DNA of 64,000 bases from Corynebacterium sp. (GTDB lineage: Bacteria > Actinomycetota > Actinomycetes > Mycobacteriales > Mycobacteriaceae), in NCBI RefSeq assembly GCF_030532715.1, contig NZ_JAUNKO010000003.1, forward strand, positions 124,001-188,000, in the 5' to 3' direction. Under the pieces are notes generated by a model. That model was given only the letters and a program-made list of their open reading frames with translations, did no database searches and was not told the DNA's origin. The translations under genes were made by a program, and so were the position numbers. Below, piece by piece: positions 40,224 to 51,612 of this stretch (the first letter of the stretch is position 1; every line of letters starts with the position of its first letter).

Positions 40224-41563
40224 AGGTACTCCTGGAATCGAGGTCGGATGCCAATCCAAACCGCGAATATGGAACACAGTGACAGTAACAATACCGGCGT
40301 AGCCACGCGGCGGGTGGCGGACAGGCCATCGTTGATATAACTGCGCAGTGAGGACCGCGCCTTTCCCATTAGAGCGGCGAGGTCCTGGTCGAGGGCGTCG
40401 AAAGCCGACGGGGTGCCGGAGGTGTGCGCAATCGCCGCGGAATAATCCCCGGTTTCCTGCGCTTGCCGCACATAACGGTGATGCGTAGTCCACGATTCTA
40501 CGTTGCTGCGTGCGGTGAGCAGCGTTTGCTTATCCGCCGTGGTTTCGTTGAGCGAACTGCGCTCGAATTGGTCCAAGGCATCGTGGATCCGCTTTGTTGC
40601 CTGCGCAAACGTCGTGTCCGAAGAGTTGATGTTTTGCCGGCGGATGAGCGACAGCGTTTCCTCGGTGCGGGCCTTTTGGGCTTGAATGCGCGCGTTGGTC
40701 AGGGAATACAGCGGTGCGGCGGCCTCCTGGTACGCGGCAGACCCGGCGCTGAAATTGGTGAAGTTCGCCGCGCCCACCCAGCCGGTGGCGATCACCATCA
40801 GCGCGGTAGCCACAACGAACCCGACGTTGAGGCGTCGCCTGGTCGCTCGATACAACCACCACTGGGCCGCAATGAGCAACGCCACGGCGGCTACCAGCCC
40901 GGAGATGGGAATCCACTGCACTTTGGTCACAAGCGATTGCTGTGTGGTCATTTCGTCGGAGGTTTTGCTGTACAGCTTGGCGGCGGTGGGCAAAATTTCC
41001 TCCCGCATCAGCGCGGAGGCCTCCGCCATATAGGCCGCTCCCACCGGGTTGCCAACCCGACTGGTTGCGCGCGCCGTTTCCACCAATCCGGTGTAGACCG
41101 GTAATTGCTGCTGGACGGTGAGGATCAGCGGCGCGGTGTCGTCGTTCTGTTGGGCGGCGGCCTCGGCTAGGGAAACACTGGCCAGGCGAATCGCTTCCGT
41201 GTAGCGCTCCCGGGTGCTGGGGTCTTCCACGCCGGCTTGGGCGAACCCGGTGGTGGCGGTGGTGTCTGCGATGGACAGGGAAGAGTAAATATTGTGCGAG
41301 GCGAAGGACATGGGTTCGGTGTTGGTGATGAGCGTGTCCAACGCTTGTTGCCGTTCCGTCGAGGTGGCAGACATGGCGTAGCCGGCGGCGAAGATGGCTA
41401 TGCTTACCAGCGCGGTAACGGCGGCGAGTTTACCGGGTGTGGTTGAGAGAACGTTGAGACTATTCAGCCAGCCGCGCACTATGGCGAAGGCGCGTTGGCG
41501 TTTGGAGGGCTCGTGTGAGTCCACCGCATCCAGCCAATGATCCTCAGTGACGGGGGTGCTCAT
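40220..41563 (-). CDS. glnX: membrane signalling protein GlnX
   Basis: This 447-residue protein is the transmembrane partner that connects GlnH outside to PknG inside. A cytoplasmic N-terminus of about 50 residues is followed by a membrane segment (about 55-75), a large helical extracytoplasmic region, two central membrane segments and a final one close to the C-terminus (PVLLLSLCSIFAVWIGI). The ATG at 41563 has no ribosome binding site; TATTCT (41570-41575, minus strand) ends six bases before it, so the operon message may be leaderless. Its promoter faces that of thiE. Confidence 0.9.
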
Positions 41564-41569
41564 TGCTTC

Positions 41570-41595
41570 AGAATACCCGCCCCGAGCACTAGGCT
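41570..41595. promoter_or_regulatory. face-to-face -10 elements of glnX and thiE
   Basis: On the minus strand TATTCT (41570-41575) ends six bases before the glnX ATG. On the plus strand TAGGCT (41590-41595) ends eight bases before the thiE ATG. Only 40 bases separate the two start codons, so both messages look leaderless and each polymerase would occupy the other's -35. Confidence 0.5.
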
Positions 41596-41603
41596 GGGGT
41601 CCC

Positions 41604-42308
41604 ATGGACTCCGCAACGTTGTACTTGGTCACTGACGCGCGGCGTCACGTGCATGGGAATAATCCGCGTGGACTTGTAGAGTTCGCTGAGACCGTGTGCG
41701 CGGCCGGCGTGGACATTATTCAGCTGCGGGATAAACATTCGCCAGGTGTGGCGGAATACGGCGCGATGGAGGCGGCGCAGGAATTAGAATTCCTGGCGGC
41801 CTTGCGGGAGGTGTGCGAGCGTTACGGCACGCTGCTGGCTGTGAATGACCGCGCCGACATCGCTTACGCCGCGGGTGCGGACGTGTTCCACATGGGGCAG
41901 GCGGATATTTCGCCGCGGATTGCCCGGGAAATCCTCGGCCCAGACGTGGCGTTGGGCCGGTCCTGCCACACTATGGCCGATGTGGATGCGGCGCTTGTGG
42001 ACCCAAACGTGACCTATTTTTGCACCGGCCCGGTGTGGGCCACCCCGACGAAGCCGGGGCGTCCGGCGGTGGGGCTCGAGCTGGTGCGTTATGCCGCGCA
42101 AAAGGTTGCGGAGTGCGGGGTGGCCGAAGGTGTGGAAAAGCCGTGGTTTGCTATCGGAGGGATTGATCTAGGGAGTGTCGGTACCACCATCGTTGCAGGT
42201 GCACGGCGTATTGTTGTTGTTCGGGCAATTACTGAAGCCTCTCATCCTGCCGCGGCGGTGAGGGAATTACGAACTGCAATCAATCAACGAACTAAGGAGG
42301 GGCAGTGA
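41604..42308 (+). CDS. thiE: thiamine-phosphate synthase
   Basis: ThiE joins the pyrimidine and thiazole halves of thiamine. The 234-residue protein has the diphosphate and metal residues in QLRDKHSPG, LAVNDRADIAYAAGADVFHMGQ and GPVWATPTKPG, and the final FAIGGID segment. Start is ATG 41604 without a ribosome binding site, 8 bases after a TAGGCT. No TPP riboswitch fits in the available space, in contrast to thiC. It overlaps thiO by four bases and heads thiE-thiO-thiS-thiG. Confidence 0.95.
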   Translation: MDSATLYLVTDARRHVHGNNPRGLVEFAETVCAAGVDIIQLRDKHSPGVAEYGAMEAAQELEFLAALREVCERYGTLLAVNDRADIAYAAGADVFHMGQADISPRIAREILGPDVALGRSCHTMADVDAALVDPNVTYFCTGPVWATPTKPGRPAVGLELVRYAAQKVAECGVAEGVEKPWFAIGGIDLGSVGTTIVAGARRIVVVRAITEASHPAAAVRELRTAINQRTKEGQ

Positions 42309-43359
42309 ACGTAAGTGTCATCGGCGGTTCCATCGTCGGCTTGGCTTGTGCATACCGTCTAGCGAGTGCTGGATGTGACGTAACTTTGTATGCGCCTGAG
42401 ATGCCAGGTACCGACGGCGCAGGTTGGGTCGCTGGTGGCATGCTCGGCGCGTACTCGGAGGCGTGGCCGGGTGAAGAGGACATGTTGTTCCTTGGGGTGG
42501 CCGCTCTGGACAGTTGGATGCACATGGGATCCGAACTTGGTGGCGAAATGTTTACGGCGGAAGGCTCGTTGCTTACCGCCGTGGACGAGGCGGATGCTGC
42601 GGAGTTGGCCACCATTCGGGAGTTTGTGGCGGGCTATTATCCGGACGCGTTTCGTACCGTGACTCGCCGCGAGTTGCGGGTGCTGGAGCCGAGTTTGCGG
42701 CGGGGGTTGCGCGGCGGCATCGTGTGTGATGAGGAGCTTGCCGTGGATAACCGGTTGGCCATGACGGCTTTGGCGCGCGGCTGCAACCAATTCGGGGTGA
42801 AGTGGGTGCGCACCATTGTGGAGGATGTGAGCCAGGTGTCGGGGGAGCGCGTGGTGGTTGCCGCGGGTGCGGGTTCGGAGAAGCTGATTGGTTTGCCCAT
42901 GCGGGAGGTGAAGGGCGAGGTGCTGCGGTTGCGGCGCCGCGCTTCGTCGCAAGAACCCCCACGCCGCACGATTCGCGCCAAGGTGCACGGTCGTGCGGTG
43001 TATTTAGTTCCGCGTGATTGGGGGCTTGCGGTGGGCGCCACTGAATACGAACACGGGCACGATTTGGAACCCACTGCTGGGGGTGTCCGACAATTGCTTG
43101 ATGACGCCGCTTTGATCTTCCCCGGCATCGACGATTACGCGTTCGACGAGGTAGTTGCCGGTTTGCGCCCCTATTCCCCGGATAATAAGCCGTATATCGG
43201 TGCCGTTGACGATCGAATTATCGCCGCCTGCGGGCATGGGCGAAACGGTATTCTATTGTCGGCGCTCACGGCGGACGCGGTGCTCGCTGAAATCGCTGGA
43301 GAACCCCTCCCGATTATGCGCCTGACGGATCCGCACCGCTTTGAGAAAGTGGAACAATA

Positions 43360-43360
<1 letters not shown>
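42305..43360 (+). CDS. thiO: glycine oxidase ThiO
   Basis: ThiO is an FAD enzyme that oxidises glycine to iminoglycine for thiazole formation. The 351-residue protein begins with the FAD motif VIGGSIVGLACAYRLA and has the late segment AGLRPYSPDNKPYIG and ACGHGRNGILLSA of the D-amino-acid-oxidase family. Start GTG 42305 overlaps thiE in GTGA, with AAGGAGG upstream. Its stop overlaps the thiS ATG. Confidence 0.93.
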
Positions 43361-44314
<954 letters not shown>

Positions 44315-44327
44315 ATCGATGATGTGC

Positions 44328-44339
44328 CACACTAGTGTG
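44328..44339 (+). promoter_or_regulatory. perfect 12-bp palindrome at the ABC transporter start
   Basis: CACACTAGTGTG is a perfect palindrome ending one base before the ATG at 44341. Its left half (CACACT) is placed seven bases before the start, as a -10 for a leaderless message would be, so a bound dimer would block transcription start and translation. Confidence 0.45.
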
Positions 44340-44340
44340 C

Positions 44341-45267
44341 ATGATCGAAGTCAAAGGGCTGACTAAGCGATACGGCAGAGTGACCGCCGTTGACAACCTG
44401 AGTTTCACCGTGAAGCCAGGCATTGTCACCGGCTTCCTTGGGCCGAATGGCGCAGGTAAGTCCACCACAATGCGCATGATCTTGGGGCTGGATCGACCGA
44501 CCCACGGTACCGCCCTGATCAACGGGAAGCGGTACCGCAGCCTGCGCAATCCGCTGCGGGAGGTTGGTTCGCTTCTTGATGCGAAAGCTGTGCACCCGAA
44601 CCGTACTGCGGCTAATCACCTACGTTGGGTTGCGGCGTCGAACGGGATATCGAAGCGGCGCGTGGACGAAGTGTTGGGCATTGTGGGTTTGACGGATGTG
44701 GCCAACAAAAAGGCTGGAAAGTTTTCGCTTGGTATGGGGCAACGCTTGGGGCTCGCTACGGCCTTGCTCGGCGACCCGGGCATCTTGCTGCTCGACGAAC
44801 CCGTCAATGGCCTCGACCCGGAGGGTATTCGTTGGGTGCGTAACTTCCTCAAAGGCCAAGCCGCGGAAGGTCGCTCGGTGATGGTGAGCTCGCACATGCT
44901 TTCTGAGATGGCGCTGACCGCTGACCACCTCGTGGTGATCGGCCGGGGCCAGTTAGTGGCGGATTCCTCCACGTATGAATTCATCAAGCAGTCTTCCCAA
45001 ACCTCGGTGCTGGTGCGTACTCCGCACGTGCTAGAGTTCGCAGGCGTTCTCGAAGAGGAGGGGATGGAATTCACTCAGGAAAAGGATGAGGAAGGCCGCT
45101 TGGTGTTTGTCATCCCTGATCGCAGCAGCGATTATGTGGGTAATCTCGCTTATTCGACGCAGATCAATGTGCTTGAGCTGACGGAGCGCAAAGCATCCCT
45201 GGAGGACGCGTTTATGGCCATGACTGGGCACGCCGTGGAATACCAAGCAAAGGAGCGCCTGCCGTGA
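44341..45267 (+). CDS. ABC transporter ATP-binding protein
   Basis: The 308-residue ATPase has Walker A GPNGAGKST near residue 39, the signature region FSLGMGQRLGLATALL (the usual SGGQ is replaced by SLGMGQ, as in BcrA-type ATPases), Walker B ILLLDEPVNGLD and the H-loop SSHMLSE. A C-terminal extension of about 90 residues follows. This is the drug or bacteriocin-type exporter group. An in-frame GTG two codons earlier is also possible. It overlaps its permease partner by four bases. The substrate is unknown. Confidence 0.92.
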   Translation: MIEVKGLTKRYGRVTAVDNLSFTVKPGIVTGFLGPNGAGKSTTMRMILGLDRPTHGTALINGKRYRSLRNPLREVGSLLDAKAVHPNRTAANHLRWVAASNGISKRRVDEVLGIVGLTDVANKKAGKFSLGMGQRLGLATALLGDPGILLLDEPVNGLDPEGIRWVRNFLKGQAAEGRSVMVSSHMLSEMALTADHLVVIGRGQLVADSSTYEFIKQSSQTSVLVRTPHVLEFAGVLEEEGMEFTQEKDEEGRLVFVIPDRSSDYVGNLAYSTQINVLELTERKASLEDAFMAMTGHAVEYQAKERLP

Positions 45268-46022
45268 ATCCGTTCTACACCATCCGTTCTGAATGGATTA
45301 AACTCAGCACGACGAAAGCCTTGGCGTTTACCAGCCTGTTCTTCGTGCTGGTTGGGGCGTTGATCCCAGTGCTGCTGGCCTGGAACGCCCGCCAATCCGA
45401 GATCGGCTTCATTGAGCTCAATCTGCTCCCGCAAGGCATTTACTACTTCGGCACCTTGGCGATCATTGTCCAAGCCATCATGGTGGTTACGACCGAATAC
45501 CGACACAACAGCGTCGGTATGACGTTTGCCGCGACCCCGCAGCGTTTCATCGTGCTGCTGTGCAAGTGGTTCCTCTACGCGGTGATTTCCACGGTGATGA
45601 CGGCTGCCACCCTGCTCGGCGGAGTGTACGCGGCGAAAATAATCGGTGGCTCGAGCGTCAGCGAGCAGATTGATATCTGGAACAATGAATACCTGCTGCG
45701 TGCACTGTGGGTGTATCCGCTCACGATCCTGTTGATTGTCACGTTCTCCATGGGGGTGGCCATGCTGGTGCGTCAAACCGCGGGTGCGATCGCCATTATG
45801 ATGTCGTGGTTCCTCGGCCTAGAAACGTTTGTGTATTTCCTGCCCAAGTACGGTCCGAAGATTTCCAACCACGGCCCGTTTAGTAACTTGCAGGCTTTTG
45901 TTACGCAAGGAGACTTGGCCAACACGTCATGGGGTTACGTGGGTTCCCTTTACTATTTCATCGCGTGGGCGGTGGGCTTGTTTATCCTTGGCGTTATTTC
46001 CATTAGCGTGCGCGACGTGTAA
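45264..46022 (+). CDS. ABC transporter permease
   Basis: The 252-residue membrane protein has six hydrophobic segments and the extracytoplasmic loop positions of ABC-2-type permeases (start FYTIRSEWIKLSTTKA). It pairs with the ATPase upstream through a GTGA overlap. The pair could export a peptide, drug or lipid; no structural or immunity gene is nearby to tell. Confidence 0.88.
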   Translation: MNPFYTIRSEWIKLSTTKALAFTSLFFVLVGALIPVLLAWNARQSEIGFIELNLLPQGIYYFGTLAIIVQAIMVVTTEYRHNSVGMTFAATPQRFIVLLCKWFLYAVISTVMTAATLLGGVYAAKIIGGSSVSEQIDIWNNEYLLRALWVYPLTILLIVTFSMGVAMLVRQTAGAIAIMMSWFLGLETFVYFLPKYGPKISNHGPFSNLQAFVTQGDLANTSWGYVGSLYYFIAWAVGLFILGVISISVRDV

Positions 46023-46070
46023 CCGTTCCTCGCGCGAGCTTAGCCTGTCATTGCGATGCGAGTGATTGCG

Positions 46071-46214
46071 CTATGCCGCGTGTGCGATTCCGTAGAGCGC
46101 GTCTTTGAGTAGTGCCCAGCTCCCGCGGAGGCTAAAGAGGTTGTCGGGGAGGAGTTCGATCTCCGCCCGGGCAAGGGTGAGTCGCTCGGAGTCGGTAAAG
46201 GGTTGGTCGTTCAT
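46071..46214 (-). CDS. small protein paralogous to its upstream neighbour
   Basis: This is a 47-residue frame on the minus strand starting MNDQPFTDSERLTLAR, with AAGGTGG about 13 bases upstream. Its C-terminal half LPDNLFSLRGSWALL aligns with LPDDLSKLEGGWRSV of the 75-residue protein encoded just upstream (46347-46574), so both are probably real and arose by duplication. It has no membrane segment. Function unknown. Confidence 0.5.
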   Translation of the reverse strand: MNDQPFTDSERLTLARAEIELLPDNLFSLRGSWALLKDALYGIAHAA

Positions 46215-46346
46215 GACGGGAAAAGTCACCACCTTAAGATAATCTTGGGTAGAAACCCATTATTGGTTATAGCGCCTCACTATACAAGAGGTGAGGCACT
46301 CTTGAAAAGGCGCAACGCGCCATCTGGTGAGTGACGGCGCGTTGTA
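46215..46346 (-). terminator. hairpin-rich spacer; terminator after the 75-residue gene
   Basis: CAACGCGCC (46313-46321) and GGCGCGTTG (46336-46344) form a perfect 9-bp stem just after the stop of the 75-residue gene, followed on the minus strand by GCGCCTTTT. A second structure, CAAGAG/CTCTTG (46285-46304), overlaps a third, GCCTCAC/GTGAGGC (46274-46297), so two alternative folds exist before the 47-residue gene. Confidence 0.6.
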
Positions 46347-46574
46347 TCAGCGTTCGTTCATGATCCGGCGGACTGCTTGGAAGACACTTCGCCAGCCTCC
46401 CTCCAGCTTGGAGAGGTCATCGGGTAACGCCTGCATTTGCAAGTGTCGTTGTTCACGTCGACGCTCTGAAAGTTCCGCCCGGATGATCTTGAGTTCTTCC
46501 TCAGCTTCGGCGAGCATGCGTTCCAACTCGTCGATTCCCGCAGCGTGAAGCTTTTCGTGTTCGGCATCGTTCAT
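46347..46574 (-). CDS. small coiled-coil protein downstream of the Na/Pi cotransporter
   Basis: The 75-residue protein is mostly one amphipathic helix, with LERMLAEAEEELKIIRAEL reading as a coiled coil, followed by LPDDLSKLEGGWRSVFQAV. It starts 12 bases after the stop of the Na/Pi cotransporter gene, so it is in the same operon and might modulate that transporter; no family is recognised. The adjacent 47-residue frame shares its C-terminal motif. Confidence 0.7.
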   Translation of the reverse strand: MNDAEHEKLHAAGIDELERMLAEAEEELKIIRAELSERRREQRHLQMQALPDDLSKLEGGWRSVFQAVRRIMNER

Positions 46575-46586
46575 GAGGGCCCCAAA

Positions 46587-47783
46587 TCATGTGAGCTGCG
46601 TCTGAATCACAATCGCCAGCGCAGGGATAGCAAGGAATACGGTTACGATCCAAGCTAGCGCGAGAGCCTTGCGTTCCGTGGCTACTTGAGCCAAAAATTC
46701 CGCGCACAACACCGGAATGGGACGCAAGAACGGAAGCACGTAGATAAGTACCACGCCGTACACGTTGAACAGGAAGTGCACCAAGGCGATTTGCAACGCC
46801 AGCTCGGCACCTTGGCCGGTTACCGCCATTGCCGCAATCATTGCGGTAATCGTGGTGCCAATGTTTGCGCCCAACGTTAATGGGTAAATCTGTTTGGTGG
46901 TCAGCGCGCCGGAACCTGCGAAGGGCACCATCACCGATGTGGTGACCGAGGAGGACTGTACCAGCGCCGTCACACCAGCGCCCGCCGCCAGCGCGGTGAG
47001 CGGGTTGCCACCCACGGACTTTTCCAAGATGTGCTTCGCTCGACCCACCATGAGCACCTGCAGAATCTTGCCCAACCAATGTACCGCTAGGAAGATCGCT
47101 GCAATGCCCGCGAGGATGGTGATTGATGCCGACACTACGCCGCCGTCAATGCTGCCTAAGGCACCATTCATGCCGATGGCGCTGACCACTGGTTTGGTGA
47201 GCATGCCCACGACGTCGGCACTTCCGGGCTCCGGAAGCACGGTGCCGTACAGGTGCGACGACAACCACTGTGCGGAGTGCTGAATGGGGTGGAACATGAG
47301 CTCCAGCGGCAGCAACAAAATCACGGCGGCTAAGTTAAAGAAGTCGTGCACTGTGGACGCTGCGAATGCGCGGCGGAATTCGTCCTTATGTCCGATGTGC
47401 CCAAGCGAGGCCAGCGTATTGGTCACAGACGTGCCGATATTTGCGCCCATAATCATTGGCACGGCAACTTCCACCGGCAGTGCGCCAGCACCAACGGCGG
47501 TCACCACCAGGGTGGTCGTGGTGGAGGAAGACTGAATGATCGCTGTGGCTAAAATGCCCACGAACAAACCAATAAACGGGTTCGTGGCAAAGTCGAACAA
47601 ACTTTGCGCAGTGTCGCTGCCTAATCCTTTAAAACCATCGCCAATGATGCCGATGGCAACAATCAGCATGTACAGGGTGGCCAGGGCGCCAAGCCACAAA
47701 AGCCAATGAGGCAACCGACGGCGGGAAGTTTCCGTCGGTGCCGCCACGGCGGTGGTGGGTGTGGTGGCGATGTTCTGCGTCAC
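46587..47783 (-). CDS. Na/Pi cotransporter family protein
   Basis: The 398-residue membrane protein carries the two inverted repeats of the Na/phosphate cotransporter family (PF02690), each with the diagnostic QSSS: IIQSSSTTTTLVV and LVQSSSVTTSVMV, each followed by a GANIGT segment. It should couple sodium entry to phosphate uptake. Start GTG 47783 has GGAGG about ten bases upstream; the frame is open for 21 more codons that are basic and family-unlike. It heads a small operon with the 75-residue coiled-coil protein. Confidence 0.9.
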   Translation of the reverse strand: MTQNIATTPTTAVAAPTETSRRRLPHWLLWLGALATLYMLIVAIGIIGDGFKGLGSDTAQSLFDFATNPFIGLFVGILATAIIQSSSTTTTLVVTAVGAGALPVEVAVPMIMGANIGTSVTNTLASLGHIGHKDEFRRAFAASTVHDFFNLAAVILLLPLELMFHPIQHSAQWLSSHLYGTVLPEPGSADVVGMLTKPVVSAIGMNGALGSIDGGVVSASITILAGIAAIFLAVHWLGKILQVLMVGRAKHILEKSVGGNPLTALAAGAGVTALVQSSSVTTSVMVPFAGSGALTTKQIYPLTLGANIGTTITAMIAAMAVTGQGAELALQIALVHFLFNVYGVVLIYVLPFLRPIPVLCAEFLAQVATERKALALAWIVTVFLAIPALAIVIQTQLT

Positions 47784-47912
47784 GATGGACAGCCTCCGGG
47801 GTGTAAAGAACGTGCGTTGACACTTCTTACTCAACACCCCTCGCACTACGAAAAGGCCTACGGAAGGTGAACACTGGGTGAACTTTCCCGAACAACCTTG
47901 GTACGGCTGTGG

Positions 47913-49722
<1,810 letters not shown>

Positions 49723-49856
49723 ATACAAAGACCTTTTTACTGTAACGGAAGCTGCGCTGAGGCGCCTGCGGTTTGCTGCTGCGTGCTGCGGGCGATGGCA
49801 CGGTGCCGCGGTTGGCCGTTTTACTGTTTGGGGTGGGATCGGCAAAGATCGAACGC

Positions 49857-51032
49857 GTGGCAAATGAACGTTTGAATCCTAAGTTGCTAGTAGCGCTGGC
49901 GTTGTTGGCGGCGGGCGGGCCGTTTGCAATTGATATGTACCTGCCCACCCTGCCGAATATTGCACAAGATTTGCACACCTCGGGTGCCGCGGTGCAGCTC
50001 ACCTTGAGTGGCTTTATGTTTGGCATGGCGTTGGGGCAGGTTGCTATCGGGCCGATGTCGGATTCGTGGGGGCGCCGTGGGTTGCTGATTGCTGGTGCGG
50101 CGGTGGCGTCGATAGCCTCCCTAGTGTGCGCGTTCGCCCCGAATATTATGGTGCTTGTTGGGGCGCGCCTCGTGTTGGGCATCGGTTCGGGGGCGTGCGT
50201 GGTGTTGTCCCGCACGGTGATCGCGGACCTCGCCACGGGTGCCGCAGCCGCCAAAGCGTTTTCCCTCATGATGACCATTCAGGGCCTAGCGCCGGTGGTG
50301 GCTCCCGTGGTGGGCGGCTTGTTGGCGCAACCGCTGGGCTGGCGCGGCCTCTTTGTGATCTTGGCTGGTATTGCGGTGCTGCAGCTGGTCGTTGCGCTGT
50401 TGGTGGTGCCGGAAAGCCACCCGCAGGAGCGCCGCACCTCTGCCAGCCTGCGTGAGTTCTTTGCTGGTATTGCGTTTGTGCTGGCAAACCGCGGTTTCCG
50501 GGGATATATGGTGGCCTACGCGTTGGGGTTCGGCGGGTTGTTTTCTTACATTTCGGCGTCCCCGTTTGTGTTTCAACAGCAGCTAGGCGTGACGGAGCTG
50601 GGGTTTTCGGCGTTGTTTGCGTTGAATTCGCTGGGGATTATGTTGGGCAGCTTGATCAATTCCCGCTTGGTGGATCGCAGCGACCCCCACGTGCTGGTGC
50701 GTACTGCGATGCTGGTGATGTTCGCGTGCGCCGTCGGCGTGCTTATCGACGCCCTGCTCGGCCCCCACCTGTACGTCACCGCCCCGTTGCTGTTCCTTGC
50801 GTTGCTGAACTTGGGGCCGATTTTGGGAAACGCTACGGCGTTGGGGACGGGTATTGTTCGCGAGCGGGCCGGCGCGGGCTCCGCGATGATGGGGTTCGCC
50901 CAATTCGTCACCGCCGGGTGCGTGAGCGCTTCCATGGGCGCTGGCAGCAACCCGGCGTTGGCGATGGGCATCGGTATGGCTACCTGTTTGGGCCTTGGGC
51001 TTGTGGGTTTGGGTAGTGTGCGGCGGGGCTAG
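49857..51032 (+). CDS. Bcr/CflA-family multidrug efflux MFS transporter
   Basis: The 391-residue protein has 12 hydrophobic segments, with the family N-terminus GGPFAIDMYLPTLPNIA, the loop 2-3 motif GQVAIGPMSDSWGRRG and the motif C-like helix TIQGLAPVVAPVVGG. This is a drug/H+ antiporter. I start at GTG 49857 rather than at earlier starts. It has no ribosome binding site, and AAAGAT (49844-49849) ends seven bases before it, so it may be leaderless. It converges on a MarR-family gene and their stop codons share a CTAG. Confidence 0.88.
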   Translation: MANERLNPKLLVALALLAAGGPFAIDMYLPTLPNIAQDLHTSGAAVQLTLSGFMFGMALGQVAIGPMSDSWGRRGLLIAGAAVASIASLVCAFAPNIMVLVGARLVLGIGSGACVVLSRTVIADLATGAAAAKAFSLMMTIQGLAPVVAPVVGGLLAQPLGWRGLFVILAGIAVLQLVVALLVVPESHPQERRTSASLREFFAGIAFVLANRGFRGYMVAYALGFGGLFSYISASPFVFQQQLGVTELGFSALFALNSLGIMLGSLINSRLVDRSDPHVLVRTAMLVMFACAVGVLIDALLGPHLYVTAPLLFLALLNLGPILGNATALGTGIVRERAGAGSAMMGFAQFVTAGCVSASMGAGSNPALAMGIGMATCLGLGLVGLGSVRRG

Positions 51033-51505
51033 CTGTTGATCTCGGAGGCAAGATCATGCGCCGCCACCTGAAGATCTTCGAACGTTTGAGTGTATCCCCG
51101 TAATGCTTGAACGTCCTCCGGGCGCATACGTTCGACTATCGCGCCGACCACTTCGGTCCATTGATCAAAGATGCGGGAGATGCAATCCGTGCCATCCTCG
51201 GTGAGGAAAAGTTGCTGGCATCGCCGGTCCGTGATGCTATCCGCCCGCCGAATGAAACCCTGCTTACTGAGCAGCCGAACGGTTGAGCTAACGTTCGGCG
51301 TGCGGAGCTGGCGCACGCGGGCGATCTCGCTGATGCTGCAACCGGGGTGACGCTTCACGTAGTAGAGAATCTCCACCTCAGATTGGGTGAGGTCTAGATC
51401 ACTATTGGCTCGTTCGGCGAGTCTGCGCAATGACGCAATTGTTCCGTACAACGACCGCGCCAAATCGTGCAAGTGGGCTTCATTGAGTGGGGGTCGCTCG
51501 ACCAT
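51029..51505 (-). CDS. MarR-family transcriptional regulator
   Basis: The 158-residue protein has the MarR winged helix (SEVEILYYVKRHPGCSISEI, LRTPNVSSTVRLLSKQGFI, DRRCQQLFLT). I chose ATG 51505, which has AGGAG about eight bases upstream; an ATG seven codons earlier would follow directly on AT-rich sequence. The region 51528-51545 contains ATTA-CGA-TAAT and could be its own operator. It is convergent with the exporter and may control it, though the exporter's promoter lies over 1 kb away. Confidence 0.88.
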   Translation of the reverse strand: MVERPPLNEAHLHDLARSLYGTIASLRRLAERANSDLDLTQSEVEILYYVKRHPGCSISEIARVRQLRTPNVSSTVRLLSKQGFIRRADSITDRRCQQLFLTEDGTDCISRIFDQWTEVVGAIVERMRPEDVQALRGYTQTFEDLQVAAHDLASEINS

Positions 51506-51612
51506 GAGTGGGCTCCTGTAAGACATAAGATTACGATAATATTAACTTTATGGCTCAGGTTTTTGGCGACCTAATCAGTGGTTGCCGTGTATCCCCCCGT
51601 TTTGGTGTCCTG

